From assembly GCA_945862125.1 (NCBI GenBank), contig CAMAYC010000025.1, positions 1 to 48,045 on the forward strand: DNA of 48,045 nt, in the 5' to 3' direction. This DNA comes from Reyranella massiliensis 521 (GTDB taxonomy: Bacteria; Pseudomonadota; Alphaproteobacteria; Reyranellales; Reyranellaceae). The notes beneath the pieces were generated by a model, which was not told the origin of the DNA, did no database searches, and saw nothing but the letters and a program-made list of their open reading frames with translations. The position numbers and the translations under genes were made by a program. Below are positions 1 to 7,692 of the stretch, in pieces (the stretch's first letter is position 1; every line of letters begins with the position of its first letter).

Positions 1-40
1 GCGAGCCTCCGGCTCGCTCATGAGCGAGCCGGAGGCTCGC
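1..40. repeat. 40-bp perfect palindrome, two nested hairpins
   Basis: Bases 1-20 are the exact reverse complement of 21-40. Each half is itself a hairpin: 1-17 and 24-40 have 7-bp arms (GCGAGCC/GGCTCGC) around a 3-base loop. The DNA could therefore extrude as a cruciform, and the RNA could fold as one long or two short hairpins. It begins 11 bp beyond the stop codon of the minus-strand transporter, where a terminator would sit. No U-run is visible, although the window edge cuts off one side. It may be an intergenic dispersed repeat. Confidence 0.75.
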
Positions 41-51
41 GGTCCGGAAGA

Positions 52-1314
52 CTACGCGGCGACCGGCCACACGGGCCGGTGCTTCAGGCCGCCGGTGCGA
101 AAGACCAGGAAGCCGATGATCGTCAGGTTGGCGAGATTGAACGCCACGCCGATGCCGAAGGCCGGTGCATAGTAGGCAAAGTGATCGTAGAGGAAGCCGG
201 CGAACCAGCTTCCGAATGCCATGCCGCTCATCGCCGTGAACAACGTGAGCGGCATGCGCCATGACGCTTCCGACGACGGAAACAGATCCCGGATTGCCAC
301 CGAGTAGGACGGGATGATGCCGGCGAAGCCCAGCCCGAAGGCGGCGGCGATCGCGAACAGGCCCGCCTCATCCTGGGTCGTGAGGAAAAGCGCGATGGTA
401 ACCGCCTGGCAGGCCGACCCGGCCAGGATCGTGCGCAGCCCACCAATCCGGTCGGCCAGAGCGCCCCACGCCTGTCGCGCCAGGAAGGCGGCGGCCAGCA
501 TCACCGAGAGCATGACGGCGCTGCGCGTCGGGTTGATGCCGATGTCGCTGCAGAAGGCCACGAGATGCGCCGAGGGCACCGACATCGGGATGCAGCAGAA
601 GAAGGCCGCCACGCAGAGCAGCGCCTGCGCCACGTTGGGCGGCAGGCCCGCGACGCGGCGGCCGGCTTTCGCGGCCGCTGCCTGCGCCTGCTTTGACAGC
701 GGCGGCGCGACGGGCGGGGACCGCAACAGCAGCGTGGCCGGCAGGATGACGGCCAGCACGACACCAGCGTAGGCCAGCATGACGAGCTGCCAGCCCATGC
801 TGCTGATCCCGCGCTCGAACAACGTGGGCCAGAGGACACCCGCGACGTACTGGCCTGAGGAGATCAGCGCGATTGCCGTGCCGCGGCGTCGATCGAACCA
901 GCGGCTGACGTAGACCAGGAGCGGAGGGTAGACACCGCCGCTTCCCAGGAAGCCCACCATCAAGCCCTGGCCCACATAAAGCGCCCAGATCGAACCGGTC
1001 GAGGAAAGTGCCAGGCCGCCCGCGATCATGCAGGCGCCGATGGCAATGGTGGTGCGGAGCCCGATGCGGTCCGCCAGCCAGCCCATCAGGATGCCGCCGG
1101 CGCCGGTGCCGACCCAGACCAGCGCGCCGGCCAGCGCCAGCACCGCGCGCTCGGTGCCCAACGCCTCCTGCATCGGCTTCATGCCGACGACGATCAGCAG
1201 CGGCGAGCCAAAGGAAATCGAGAGAATGCCGAGCGTTATCCAGGCCGCCCGCCACGAGGCGCGGCCTTCGACGCTGCCCGCCGCGTCCGTCATTTCCCCC
1301 ACCCCATCTCTCAT
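52..1314 (-). CDS. MFS transporter, 12-TM, OFA-like
   Basis: A 420-residue polytopic inner-membrane protein of the major facilitator superfamily, presumably moving a small organic acid. The substrate cannot be read from the sequence. The loop-2/3 signature (GWLADRIGLRT) occurs in the N half and is echoed in the C half (GALADRIGGLRT), as expected from the internal duplication. Hydrophobic segments alternate through the whole length. The ATG at 1314 is used here. The ATG at 1293 is an equally good alternative, with a G-rich Shine-Dalgarno-like run (GGTGGGGG) just before it; longer forms would run into the divergent gene. It is divergent from a Bug-type solute receptor, so the two may share a substrate; that is inference. 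Confidence 0.85.
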   Translation of the reverse strand: MRDGVGEMTDAAGSVEGRASWRAAWITLGILSISFGSPLLIVVGMKPMQEALGTERAVLALAGALVWVGTGAGGILMGWLADRIGLRTTIAIGACMIAGGLALSSTGSIWALYVGQGLMVGFLGSGGVYPPLLVYVSRWFDRRRGTAIALISSGQYVAGVLWPTLFERGISSMGWQLVMLAYAGVVLAVILPATLLLRSPPVAPPLSKQAQAAAAKAGRRVAGLPPNVAQALLCVAAFFCCIPMSVPSAHLVAFCSDIGINPTRSAVMLSVMLAAAFLARQAWGALADRIGGLRTILAGSACQAVTIALFLTTQDEAGLFAIAAAFGLGFAGIIPSYSVAIRDLFPSSEASWRMPLTLFTAMSGMAFGSWFAGFLYDHFAYYAPAFGIGVAFNLANLTIIGFLVFRTGGLKHRPVWPVAA

Positions 1315-1393
1315 TCTTGTGACCGTTCTAGTCTGTTCGACCCTGCGCAGCCATGGCATCACTTGACGTAACGATAAGTCCCGGGAGGACATC

Positions 1394-2359
1394 ATGCGCT
1401 TGACGAAATTCGGCTTCATCTTCCTGGCGCTCGCTGCCCTGTCGGCGCCCGCGGCCGCGCAATCCTATCCCAACAAGCCGGTGCGGATCGTCGTGCCCTT
1501 CGGACCTGGAGGCCCGGCCGACGTTTATGCCCGCCAGATCGGCCAGGAACTGGGCGACGTGCTGAAGCAGCAGTTCGTCATCGACAACAAGCCCGGCGCG
1601 GGCGCGGTGATCGGCACCGACATCGTCGCCAAGGCGGCGCCCGATGGCTACACGCTGCTGATGATGTCGAACACTCACACCACCAACGAGACGCTTCTGT
1701 CGAAGAAACCCTACGCGCTGATGCGCGACCTGGTGGCGGTGGCGCCGGTCAATTCGTCGGACCTGGTGATGGTGGTCAATCCGGCGGTGCCGGCCAAGAC
1801 GCTGCAGGAGTTCATTGCGCTGGCCAAGGCCCAGCCCGGCAAGCTCTCCTACGCTTCGTCAGGTCCGGGCACGCCCTATCACATGGCGGGCGAGCTGTTC
1901 AAAGCCATGAGCGGCACCGACATCCTGCACGTCCCGCACAAGGGCAGCGGCGAGGCGCGCGCCAGCGTGCTGGGCGGCCATGTATCGATGATGTTCGACG
2001 CCGTGACGGCCATGAAGGGCCATGTCGATGCGGGCCAGGTGCGGGCCCTGGCGACCACCGGCCTCACGCGCTCCACGGTGCTGCCCGACGTGCCGACGGT
2101 GAACGAGGCGGGCGTCCCCGACTACGAGGCCACGATCTGGCTCGGCATCATGGCTCCGGCCGGAACGCCGCCCGAGATCGTGGCGCGGCTGAACGCCGAG
2201 ATCGGCAAGATCATCGCCCGCCCCGCGCTCCGCGAGGCCTGGGCCAAGCAGGGCGCGGTGCCGATGACGATGACACCGACCGCCTTCACGACGTTCCTCC
2301 AGGGCGACATCGACAAATGGGCGAAGGTCGTCGAGAAGTCCGGCGCCAAGGTGCAGTGA
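1394..2359 (+). CDS. Bug/TctC-family periplasmic solute-binding receptor
   Basis: A 321-residue tripartite tricarboxylate transporter receptor of the Bug family. A Sec signal peptide is clear (hydrophobic FIFLALAALS, cleavage after about residue 22 at AAA-Q). The mature protein starts with the family-typical SYPNKPVRIVVPFGPGG, where the PGGPAD loop contacts the ligand carboxylate in known Bug structures. A second family motif, PGAGAVIGTDIVAKA, follows. A good Shine-Dalgarno (GGGAGG) precedes the ATG. No TctA/TctB membrane subunits are in the window, so this is an orphan receptor. Such receptors are numerous in beta- and alphaproteobacteria. The ligand is unknown; the ModA-like gene begins 4 bp downstream and is probably co-transcribed. 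Confidence 0.93.
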   Translation: MRLTKFGFIFLALAALSAPAAAQSYPNKPVRIVVPFGPGGPADVYARQIGQELGDVLKQQFVIDNKPGAGAVIGTDIVAKAAPDGYTLLMMSNTHTTNETLLSKKPYALMRDLVAVAPVNSSDLVMVVNPAVPAKTLQEFIALAKAQPGKLSYASSGPGTPYHMAGELFKAMSGTDILHVPHKGSGEARASVLGGHVSMMFDAVTAMKGHVDAGQVRALATTGLTRSTVLPDVPTVNEAGVPDYEATIWLGIMAPAGTPPEIVARLNAEIGKIIARPALREAWAKQGAVPMTMTPTAFTTFLQGDIDKWAKVVEKSGAKVQ

Positions 2360-2363
2360 CCTG

Positions 2364-3059
2364 ATGAAGAAACTCAGGATCCTGAGCGGCGGTGCCGCCC
2401 AGGGGCTGGTCGAGTCACTGCGGCCCGCATTCGAAGCCGAGACCGGCTGCTCCATCGATGGCACCTTCGGCGCCGTGGGCGCGATGCGCGCCCGGCTGCT
2501 GGACGGTGCGCCCGCCGACCTGGTGATCCTGACGCGCGCCGTGATCGACGGGCTGGCACGCGACGGCCAGGTAGTGGGCGCGACGGCGGCGGACCTCGGC
2601 ACCATTGAGACCGCTATCGCCGTCCGCCGGGGCGATGCGGCGCCACCGGTCGGCGACGCGAACGCGTTGCGCGCCGCGCTGCTCGCCGCCAACGCGATTC
2701 ACTTTCCCGATCCCGAACAGGCGACCGCCGGCATCCACTTCGCCAAGGTGCTAAAGGATCTCGGCATCGACGCCGAAGTCGCCGGGCGTCTGCGCACGGC
2801 GCCGAACGGCGCGACGGCCATGAAGGCGCTGGCCGCCTCGACAGCCCGCCGCCCCATCGGCTGCACGCAGGCCACCGAGATCCTCTCGACGCCGGGCATC
2901 GTGCTTGTGGCCTCGCTACCGCCCGGCTGCGCGCTGGCGACGGTTTATACGGCAGCGATCGGGGCGAAGGCGCACGCCCATGGCGAAGCGGCACGTTTGC
3001 TGGCGCTGCTGACGGACGCCGCGGGGCGCGAGGCGCGGAGACGGCTGGGCTTCATCTGA
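2364..3059 (+). CDS. ModA-like substrate-binding-fold protein, no signal peptide
   Basis: A 231-residue protein of the type II periplasmic-binding fold, closest in look to molybdate-binding ModA. It has the N-terminal ILSGGAAQGL strand-loop, the FGAVGAMRARL segment, ADLVILT and a C-terminal lobe. Unlike transported receptors it opens with MKKLRILSGG and has no hydrophobic signal sequence, so as annotated it would stay in the cytoplasm. It starts 4 bp after the Bug receptor stop, and no better upstream start exists. Cytoplasmic members of this family are widespread and mostly uncharacterised. A small-ligand binding or sensing role is inference, and molybdate specificity should not be assumed. 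Confidence 0.8.
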   Translation: MKKLRILSGGAAQGLVESLRPAFEAETGCSIDGTFGAVGAMRARLLDGAPADLVILTRAVIDGLARDGQVVGATAADLGTIETAIAVRRGDAAPPVGDANALRAALLAANAIHFPDPEQATAGIHFAKVLKDLGIDAEVAGRLRTAPNGATAMKALAASTARRPIGCTQATEILSTPGIVLVASLPPGCALATVYTAAIGAKAHAHGEAARLLALLTDAAGREARRRLGFI

Positions 3060-3064
3060 GACTG

Positions 3065-3198
3065 CTCTCCTCCCCTTGCTTGCAAGGGGAGGTGTCGGCC
3101 TCTTAGGCCGACGGAGGGGTCGGAGGCCTCGTCGCGACTCATGACCCCTCCGTCGTCTTAAGACGACCACACCTCCCCAGCTTCGCTGGGGAAGAGAG
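3065..3198. repeat. 134-bp nested palindromic intergenic repeat
   Basis: The element starts with CTCTCC and ends with GAAGAGAG, so its ends pair. Inside it are hairpins CTCCCCTTGC/GCAAGGGGAG, GTCGGCCT/AGGCCGAC, GGAGGGGTC/GACCCCTCC (long loop), the palindrome GTCGTCTTAAGACGAC, and CCCCAGC/GCTGGGG. GGGGAGGTGT near the left also pairs with ACACCTCCCC near the right, giving a cloverleaf-like layout. Repeats of this CCCCTCC/ACCTCCCC flavour are scattered between genes in many high-GC alphaproteobacteria. It lies just past the ModA-like stop and may act as a transcript end or stability element. It has no coding content. Confidence 0.75.
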
Positions 3199-3206
3199 TC
3201 AGACGC

Positions 3207-3374
3207 TCACTTCTTTCGGGAGAGGAACTTGGCAAGCTCAGCTTCAGCCGCGTCGAATTCCGCGATCCGCTTCTCCCCGTAGATTTCGATCGGAAGCACC
3301 TTGTCTGTGGTGCCGGGTGCATCAGCTTCCATCACCGGACGTTCCAATATCCAACGAGCAAAGTCGACCACATG
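3207..3374 (-). CDS. possible small protein, 55 aa, unrecognised
   Basis: An open frame of 55 codons starts with ATG at 3374 (MWSTFARWILERPVMEAD...) and ends AKFLSRKK at a TGA. A shorter form could start at the ATG at 3332 (41 aa). The protein would have a short aromatic/hydrophobic N terminus and then a charged, helix-prone segment (KRIAEFDAAEAELAKFL), which looks more protein-like than random high-GC shadow. No Shine-Dalgarno is seen before 3374 (C-rich), which counts against it. It diverges from the terminase-like gene, and the LexA-like box lies 13 bp upstream of its start. I do not recognise a family; it could be a gene remnant. Confidence 0.35.
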   Translation of the reverse strand, partial: HVVDFARWILERPVMEADAPGTTDKVLPIEIYGEKRIAEFDAAEAELAKFLSRKK

Positions 3375-3382
3375 AGGGGGCT

Positions 3383-3411
3383 TGCGTTCCCTATATGTTC
3401 CCTATATATCC
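3383..3411 (+). promoter_or_regulatory. promoter with LexA-type SOS box (GTTC-N7-GTTC)
   Basis: The 11-mer GTTCCCTATAT is repeated in tandem at 3387-3397 and 3398-3408. This creates GTTC-N7-GTTC at 3387-3401, the known direct-repeat LexA operator of Alphaproteobacteria. A sigma-70-like promoter fits around it: -35 TTGCGT at 3383-3388, a 17-bp spacer, and -10 TATATC at 3406-3411. The operator therefore fills the spacer, the expected position for repression. The downstream ATG is at 3440 behind a GGGAGAGAG ribosome site. Control by LexA is inferred from the motif and its position. Confidence 0.6.
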
Positions 3412-3439
3412 TATCCTACTCTTCCAGGGAGAGAGCCAG

Positions 3440-3922
3440 ATGGACCCCGAAATATCCGACACCACCATCCAACCCTTTGCCGCGAAGAAGCGCAGCCTGC
3501 CGCGCCAGCAGGCCTATTTCCTGCGCCAGTTCCAGCGCTGCGGCCGGGTCGGCGAGGCGGCCGCCCGCACGGGCGTCACGCCGCGCACCGTGCAGCGCTG
3601 GCGGGCCAACCATCCGCGTTTCGCTGACCGCTACGACCGGCTCGTCGAGATGCGCATCTCGATGATGGAGGACGACCTCATCCTCCGGGCCCACCACGTC
3701 GAGCGGCGGCCGGTTCTCTATCGCGGCAACCAGATTGCTTCGGTGGAGCGGCGCAACGACCGGCTGGCCATGTATGTGATGAACCGCCTCGATCGCGCAC
3801 GACACCGGGCCGAGGATCGTGCCGAACGCCGCGAGCTGGCCGAGCTTCGTCTCTCCGCCGAGAATCGCCTGCTTGAGCGGACCGCAGATGCACTGGCGAA
3901 AAAGCTCCAAAACGAATCCTGA
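3440..3922 (+). CDS. terminase-small-subunit-like helix-turn-helix protein
   Basis: A 160-residue, Arg-rich, soluble protein. Residues about 18-60 form a helix-turn-helix of the kind found in phage terminase small subunits and Hin-like recombinases (RVGEAAARTGVTPRTVQRW). A long charged helical region follows, containing the segment RPVLYRGNQIASVERRNDRL that recurs in terminase-like proteins scattered in alphaproteobacterial chromosomes. The rest is likely coiled coil (ELAELRLSAENRLLERTADAL). The start at 3440 is chosen for its GGGAGAGAG Shine-Dalgarno; upstream codons overlap the promoter. No large terminase, portal, capsid or integrase is nearby, so it is a solitary gene rather than a prophage. 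Its promoter holds a LexA-like box. DNA binding is well supported; its role is unknown. Confidence 0.75.
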   Translation: MDPEISDTTIQPFAAKKRSLPRQQAYFLRQFQRCGRVGEAAARTGVTPRTVQRWRANHPRFADRYDRLVEMRISMMEDDLILRAHHVERRPVLYRGNQIASVERRNDRLAMYVMNRLDRARHRAEDRAERRELAELRLSAENRLLERTADALAKKLQNES

Positions 3923-3925
3923 GAA

Positions 3926-3944
3926 TGTCGCCGTTCAGGCGACA
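3926..3944 (+). terminator. hairpin after terminase-like gene
   Basis: TGTCGCC and GGCGACA form a perfect 7-bp stem with a 5-base loop, beginning 4 bp after the stop codon. There is no T-run downstream, so it is a weak candidate for an intrinsic terminator; it may instead be an RNA 3'-end stabiliser. The rest of the gap up to polA at 4102 shows only a short CTAGGCCTAG palindrome and no clear promoter. Confidence 0.35.
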
Positions 3945-4101
3945 GGTCCGGCATCCGCCAGACCGGCGATTTCATCGCTCCGTCAAGGGTTTGAGGACCG
4001 GCGAGACCGATCTGGAAAGTTCCGAAATGGGTTTTGTTTTCGTCGCTATCCACGCGACACCAGCCTCCCCTCCCCCGCCCCCGGCGTGCTAGGCCTAGAA
4101 C

Positions 4102-7020
4102 ATGGCGAAATCCAAGGCTCCCGCGAAAGCGGCGGATGGCGACAACAAGCCGATCCGTCACCTCTACCTGATCGACGGCTCGGGCTACATCTTCCGCGCC
4201 TATCACGCGCTGCCGCCGATGAACCGGCCGGACGGCACGCCGATCAACGCCGTGTTCGGCTTCTGCCGGATGCTGACGCAGTTGCTCGACGATCCAGAGG
4301 TCGACCATGTCGCGGTCATCCTGGATGCCGGCCGCACCACCTTCCGCAGCGAGATCTACCCCGCGTACAAGGCGCAACGGCCGGAGCCGCCGGAGGATCT
4401 GATCCCGCAGTTCCCGTTGATCCGCGAGGCCGCCACCGCCTTCGGCATGCCGAGCATCGAGCTTCCGGGCTTCGAAGCCGACGATCTGATCGCGACCTAC
4501 GCCCGCCTCGCGGTCGAGGCCGGCGCCACCTGCACCATCGTCTCGTCCGACAAGGACCTGATGCAGCTCGTGCGGCCCGGCGTCGACATGATGGACCCGA
4601 TGAAGATGCGCAAGGTCGGGCCGGCCGAGGTCATGGAGAAATTCGGCGTCACGCCGGACAAGGTGGTCGATGTCCAGGCGCTGGCCGGCGATTCGACCGA
4701 CAACGTGCCGGGCGCGCCGGGCATCGGCATCAAGACCGCAGCCCTGCTCATCAACGAATTCGGCGACCTCGAAACGCTCCTGAAGCGCACCGCCGAGATC
4801 AAGCAGCCCAAGCGGCGAGAATCGCTGGAGCAGAATGCCGACTTGATCCGCATCTCCCGGAAGCTGGTGCTTCTGCGGGACGACGTGCCGCCGCCGGCCG
4901 ATCCCGACTCCTTCGACAAGCACGCGCCCGATCCCAACGTGCTGCTGCCGTGGCTGGAGCAACAGGGATTCAAGAGCCTGCTGGCGCGCTACAAGGGCGA
5001 GCTGGGCGAGGCCACCAGTCCGGTAGCGCCGGCGGCAACGCCTGCTCCGGCGAAGAAGGCCGAACTCGCGGAGACGAGGCCCGCACCGGCCGCCCGCACC
5101 AAGTCGAACCAACCCTTCACTGCCGCCGACTACGAGCTGATCCAGGACGAGACGGCGCTCGGCGAATGGATCGCGGAAGCGACCAAGGCCGGCACCGTCG
5201 CCTTCGACTGCGAAACCGACGGCCTCGATTCCAACAATGCCGGCCTGGTCGGCGTCTCGCTGGCGCTGCTCGAGGGGCCGTGGGGCGACGTCAACTCGAC
5301 GAAGCGGCGCGCCGCTTACGTGCCGCTGATGCACCGCGTCCCCGGCGGCGCCGCGCAGGGCGCGCTCGATCTGCTGGGCGACGGCGGCGACAAGGACGGC
5401 GGCAAGCTGCTCGACGGCCAGATCGCGCTCAAGAAGGCGATCGCGCTACTGAAGCCCATGCTCGAGGACCCTTCGGTGCTGAAGGTCGGCCAGAACATCA
5501 AGTACGACATGGCCGTGTTCCAGCGCTACGGCGTCGAGATCGGCCCGGTCGACGACACCATGCTGATCTCGTTCGTGCTCGATGCCGGCAAGAACAACCA
5601 CGGCATGGACGAGCTGGCGGAGCGTCATCTCGGCCAGAAGACCATCAAGTTTGCCGACGTGGCCGGCAGCGGCGCCAAGCAGGTGAGCTTCGACAAGGTG
5701 CCGCTCGACAAGGCGCGCGACTATGCGGCCGAGGACGCCGACGTCACCATGCAGCTCTGGGCGCACCTGAAGCCCAGGCTGGTGCCCGAGCACATGACGA
5801 CGATGTACGAGACGATCGAGCGGCCTTTGATTCCGGTGCTGCTGGGCATGGAGACGGCCGGCATCAAGGTCGATGCGGTAAAACTCAAGGGTCTCAGCAC
5901 CGACTTCGAGAAGCGCCTGGGCGAACTCGAGATCGAGATCCACAAGATTGCCGGCCGCGAGTTCAACGTCGGTTCGCCCAAGCAGCTGGGCGAGATCCTG
6001 TTCGACGAGCAGAAGCTGCCCGGCGGCAAGCGCAGCAAGAACGGCTCCTGGGTGACCGATGCCTCGGTGCTGGACGATCTCGCGGCCCAGGGCCATCCGC
6101 TGCCGGTAAAGATCCTGGAGCACCGCCAGCTCGCCAAGCTCAAGGGCACCTACACCGATGCGCTGGTGCGCCAGGTCGATGCGAAGACCGGCCGCGTGCA
6201 TACCTCGTATCACATGACCGGCGCCGCCACCGGCCGGCTCGCCTCCACCGACCCCAACCTGCAGAACATTCCGGTGCGCTCAGAGGAAGGCCGCAAGATC
6301 CGCCAGGCCTTCATCGCCGAGAAGGGCCACAAGCTCCTGAGCGCCGATTATTCCCAAATCGAATTGAGGTTGCTGGCGCACGTCGCCGACATCCCGGAAC
6401 TCAAGGAGGCCTTCGCGCGCGGCGACGACATCCATGCGATCACCGCCAGCGAAATGTTCGGCGTGCCGGTGAAAGGCATGGACCCGCTGATGCGGCGGCG
6501 CGCCAAGGCGATCAACTTCGGCATCATCTACGGCATCTCGGCCTTCGGCCTCGCCAACCAGCTCGGCATCGGCCAGCAGGAAGCCAAGGAGTACATCGGC
6601 AAGTACTTCCAGCGCTATCCCGGCATCCGCGACTACATGGAGCGGACCAAGGACTATGCGCGCAAGCACGGCTATGTGCTGACGCCGTTCGGCCGCAAGA
6701 TCCATCTCAAGTACATCAACGAGAAGGCCCAGGGCATGCGCGCCTTCGCCGAGCGCGCCGCGATCAACGCGCCGCTGCAGGGCGGCGCCGCCGACATCAT
6801 CAAGAGGGCGATGATCCGCGTGCCGGCAGCTCTGGCCGGCGCGAAGCTGAAGGCCCGCATGCTGCTGCAGGTGCACGACGAACTGCTGTTCGAAGTGCCC
6901 GACGCGGAAATGAACAAGACCAAGGATGTGGCGCGCAAGGTCATGGAGAGTGCTGCCGCGCTCACCGTGCCGCTGGTCGTCGACACCGGCGTCGGCGACA
7001 ACTGGGCCGCCGCGCACTGA
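4102..7020 (+). CDS. polA: DNA polymerase I
   Basis: A 972-residue Pol I for Okazaki-fragment processing and excision-repair synthesis. Domains in order: 5'-3' (flap) exonuclease, about residues 18-310, with FEADDLIATYA, SSDKDLMQL and GDSTDNVPG metal/DNA motifs; proofreading 3'-5' exonuclease, about 350-560, with the catalytic DxE at Asp369/Glu371 (FDCETDG), GQNIKYD and the closing AAEDADVTMQ; and polymerase, with motif A DYSQIELR (Asp749), O-helix motif B RAKAINFGIIYG (Lys802) and motif C VHDE (His925-Asp926). All catalytic residues for all three activities are present. An Ala/Pro/Lys-rich linker lies between the first two domains. The ATG at 4102 has only a weak ribosome site. A GST gene follows after 22 bp, probably in the same transcript. 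Confidence 0.98.
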   Translation: MAKSKAPAKAADGDNKPIRHLYLIDGSGYIFRAYHALPPMNRPDGTPINAVFGFCRMLTQLLDDPEVDHVAVILDAGRTTFRSEIYPAYKAQRPEPPEDLIPQFPLIREAATAFGMPSIELPGFEADDLIATYARLAVEAGATCTIVSSDKDLMQLVRPGVDMMDPMKMRKVGPAEVMEKFGVTPDKVVDVQALAGDSTDNVPGAPGIGIKTAALLINEFGDLETLLKRTAEIKQPKRRESLEQNADLIRISRKLVLLRDDVPPPADPDSFDKHAPDPNVLLPWLEQQGFKSLLARYKGELGEATSPVAPAATPAPAKKAELAETRPAPAARTKSNQPFTAADYELIQDETALGEWIAEATKAGTVAFDCETDGLDSNNAGLVGVSLALLEGPWGDVNSTKRRAAYVPLMHRVPGGAAQGALDLLGDGGDKDGGKLLDGQIALKKAIALLKPMLEDPSVLKVGQNIKYDMAVFQRYGVEIGPVDDTMLISFVLDAGKNNHGMDELAERHLGQKTIKFADVAGSGAKQVSFDKVPLDKARDYAAEDADVTMQLWAHLKPRLVPEHMTTMYETIERPLIPVLLGMETAGIKVDAVKLKGLSTDFEKRLGELEIEIHKIAGREFNVGSPKQLGEILFDEQKLPGGKRSKNGSWVTDASVLDDLAAQGHPLPVKILEHRQLAKLKGTYTDALVRQVDAKTGRVHTSYHMTGAATGRLASTDPNLQNIPVRSEEGRKIRQAFIAEKGHKLLSADYSQIELRLLAHVADIPELKEAFARGDDIHAITASEMFGVPVKGMDPLMRRRAKAINFGIIYGISAFGLANQLGIGQQEAKEYIGKYFQRYPGIRDYMERTKDYARKHGYVLTPFGRKIHLKYINEKAQGMRAFAERAAINAPLQGGAADIIKRAMIRVPAALAGAKLKARMLLQVHDELLFEVPDAEMNKTKDVARKVMESAAALTVPLVVDTGVGDNWAAAH

Positions 7021-7042
7021 CATTGAGGAAGGAACGCAAGCG

Positions 7043-7660
7043 ATGAAGATCTGGGGCCGGGCCAATTCGATCAATGTGCAGAAGGTGCTGTGGGCCGCCG
7101 AAGAGTGCGGGCTCAAATACGAGCGTACCGATGTCGGCGGCGCCTTCGGCGGCAACGACCAGAAATGGTATCTCGACATGAACCCCAACGGCGTCGTGCC
7201 GACCATCGACGATGGCGGACGCATCATCTGGGAAAGCAACTCCGCGGTGCGCTACCTCTCGGCCAAGTACGCGGCCGGCACGCTGTGGCCGCAGGACCCC
7301 GCCGCGCGCAGCGAGGCCGACCGCTGGATGGACTGGCAGCTCAGCACCATCTCCGAGCCGATGCGCATCGCCTTCTGGGGCCTGGTGCGCACGCCGCCGG
7401 AGAAGCGCGACATGGCCACGATCAAGAAGGCGGCAGAGGATGCCGGCAAGCTGTTCGGCCGGCTCGACGGCTGGTTGGCCGGCCGGCGCTATGTCGCCGG
7501 CCAGCACTTCACCATGGGCGACATTCCCGTGGGCTGCTTCGCCTATCGCTGGTATGCGCTCGACATCGACCGGCCCGACCTCAAGAACGTGAAAGCCTGG
7601 TACGAGCGACTCACGACGCGCCCGGCATACGCCAGGCACGTCATGATCAAGCTGACCTGA
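7043..7660 (+). CDS. glutathione S-transferase family protein
   Basis: A 205-residue cytosolic GST. The N-terminal thioredoxin-like domain (about 1-80) carries the cis-proline loop (NPNGVVPTID) and the glutathione gamma-glutamyl contact region (WESNSAVRYL). The C-terminal all-helical domain carries the conserved N-capping motif with Asp (FTMGDIPVG). The start at 7043 follows a purine-rich GAGGAAGGAA ribosome site, 22 bp after polA. Substrate class cannot be assigned. These small GSTs detoxify electrophiles or act as glutathione-dependent reductases/lyases. Confidence 0.93.
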   Translation: MKIWGRANSINVQKVLWAAEECGLKYERTDVGGAFGGNDQKWYLDMNPNGVVPTIDDGGRIIWESNSAVRYLSAKYAAGTLWPQDPAARSEADRWMDWQLSTISEPMRIAFWGLVRTPPEKRDMATIKKAAEDAGKLFGRLDGWLAGRRYVAGQHFTMGDIPVGCFAYRWYALDIDRPDLKNVKAWYERLTTRPAYARHVMIKLT

Positions 7661-7667
7661 GCGCTGC

Positions 7668-7692
7668 GCCGAAGCGCTACTTGCGCTTCGGC
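7668..7692. terminator. shared hairpin between convergent genes
   Basis: GCCGAAGCGC and GCGCTTCGGC form a perfect 10-bp inverted repeat around TACTT, starting 7 bp past the GST stop. It includes the last codons and the stop of the HdeA-like gene on the other strand. Placed between two convergent genes, it is a plausible bidirectional transcript end. No strong T-run follows on either strand. Confidence 0.5.

Noticed and set aside
3440-3922. Prophage or mobile element suggested by the terminase-like gene
   Set aside because: No integrase, large terminase, structural gene, tRNA target or flanking direct repeats; the neighbours are core genes.
4089-4098. CTAGGCCTAG palindrome just before polA as an operator
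   Set aside because: Ten bases only, it overlaps the likely ribosome site, and there is no second copy or promoter nearby.
3819-7046. 1075-codon open frame overlapping all of polA in another frame on the same strand
   Set aside because: Very Arg/Ala-rich translation without any motif; polA is complete in its own frame.
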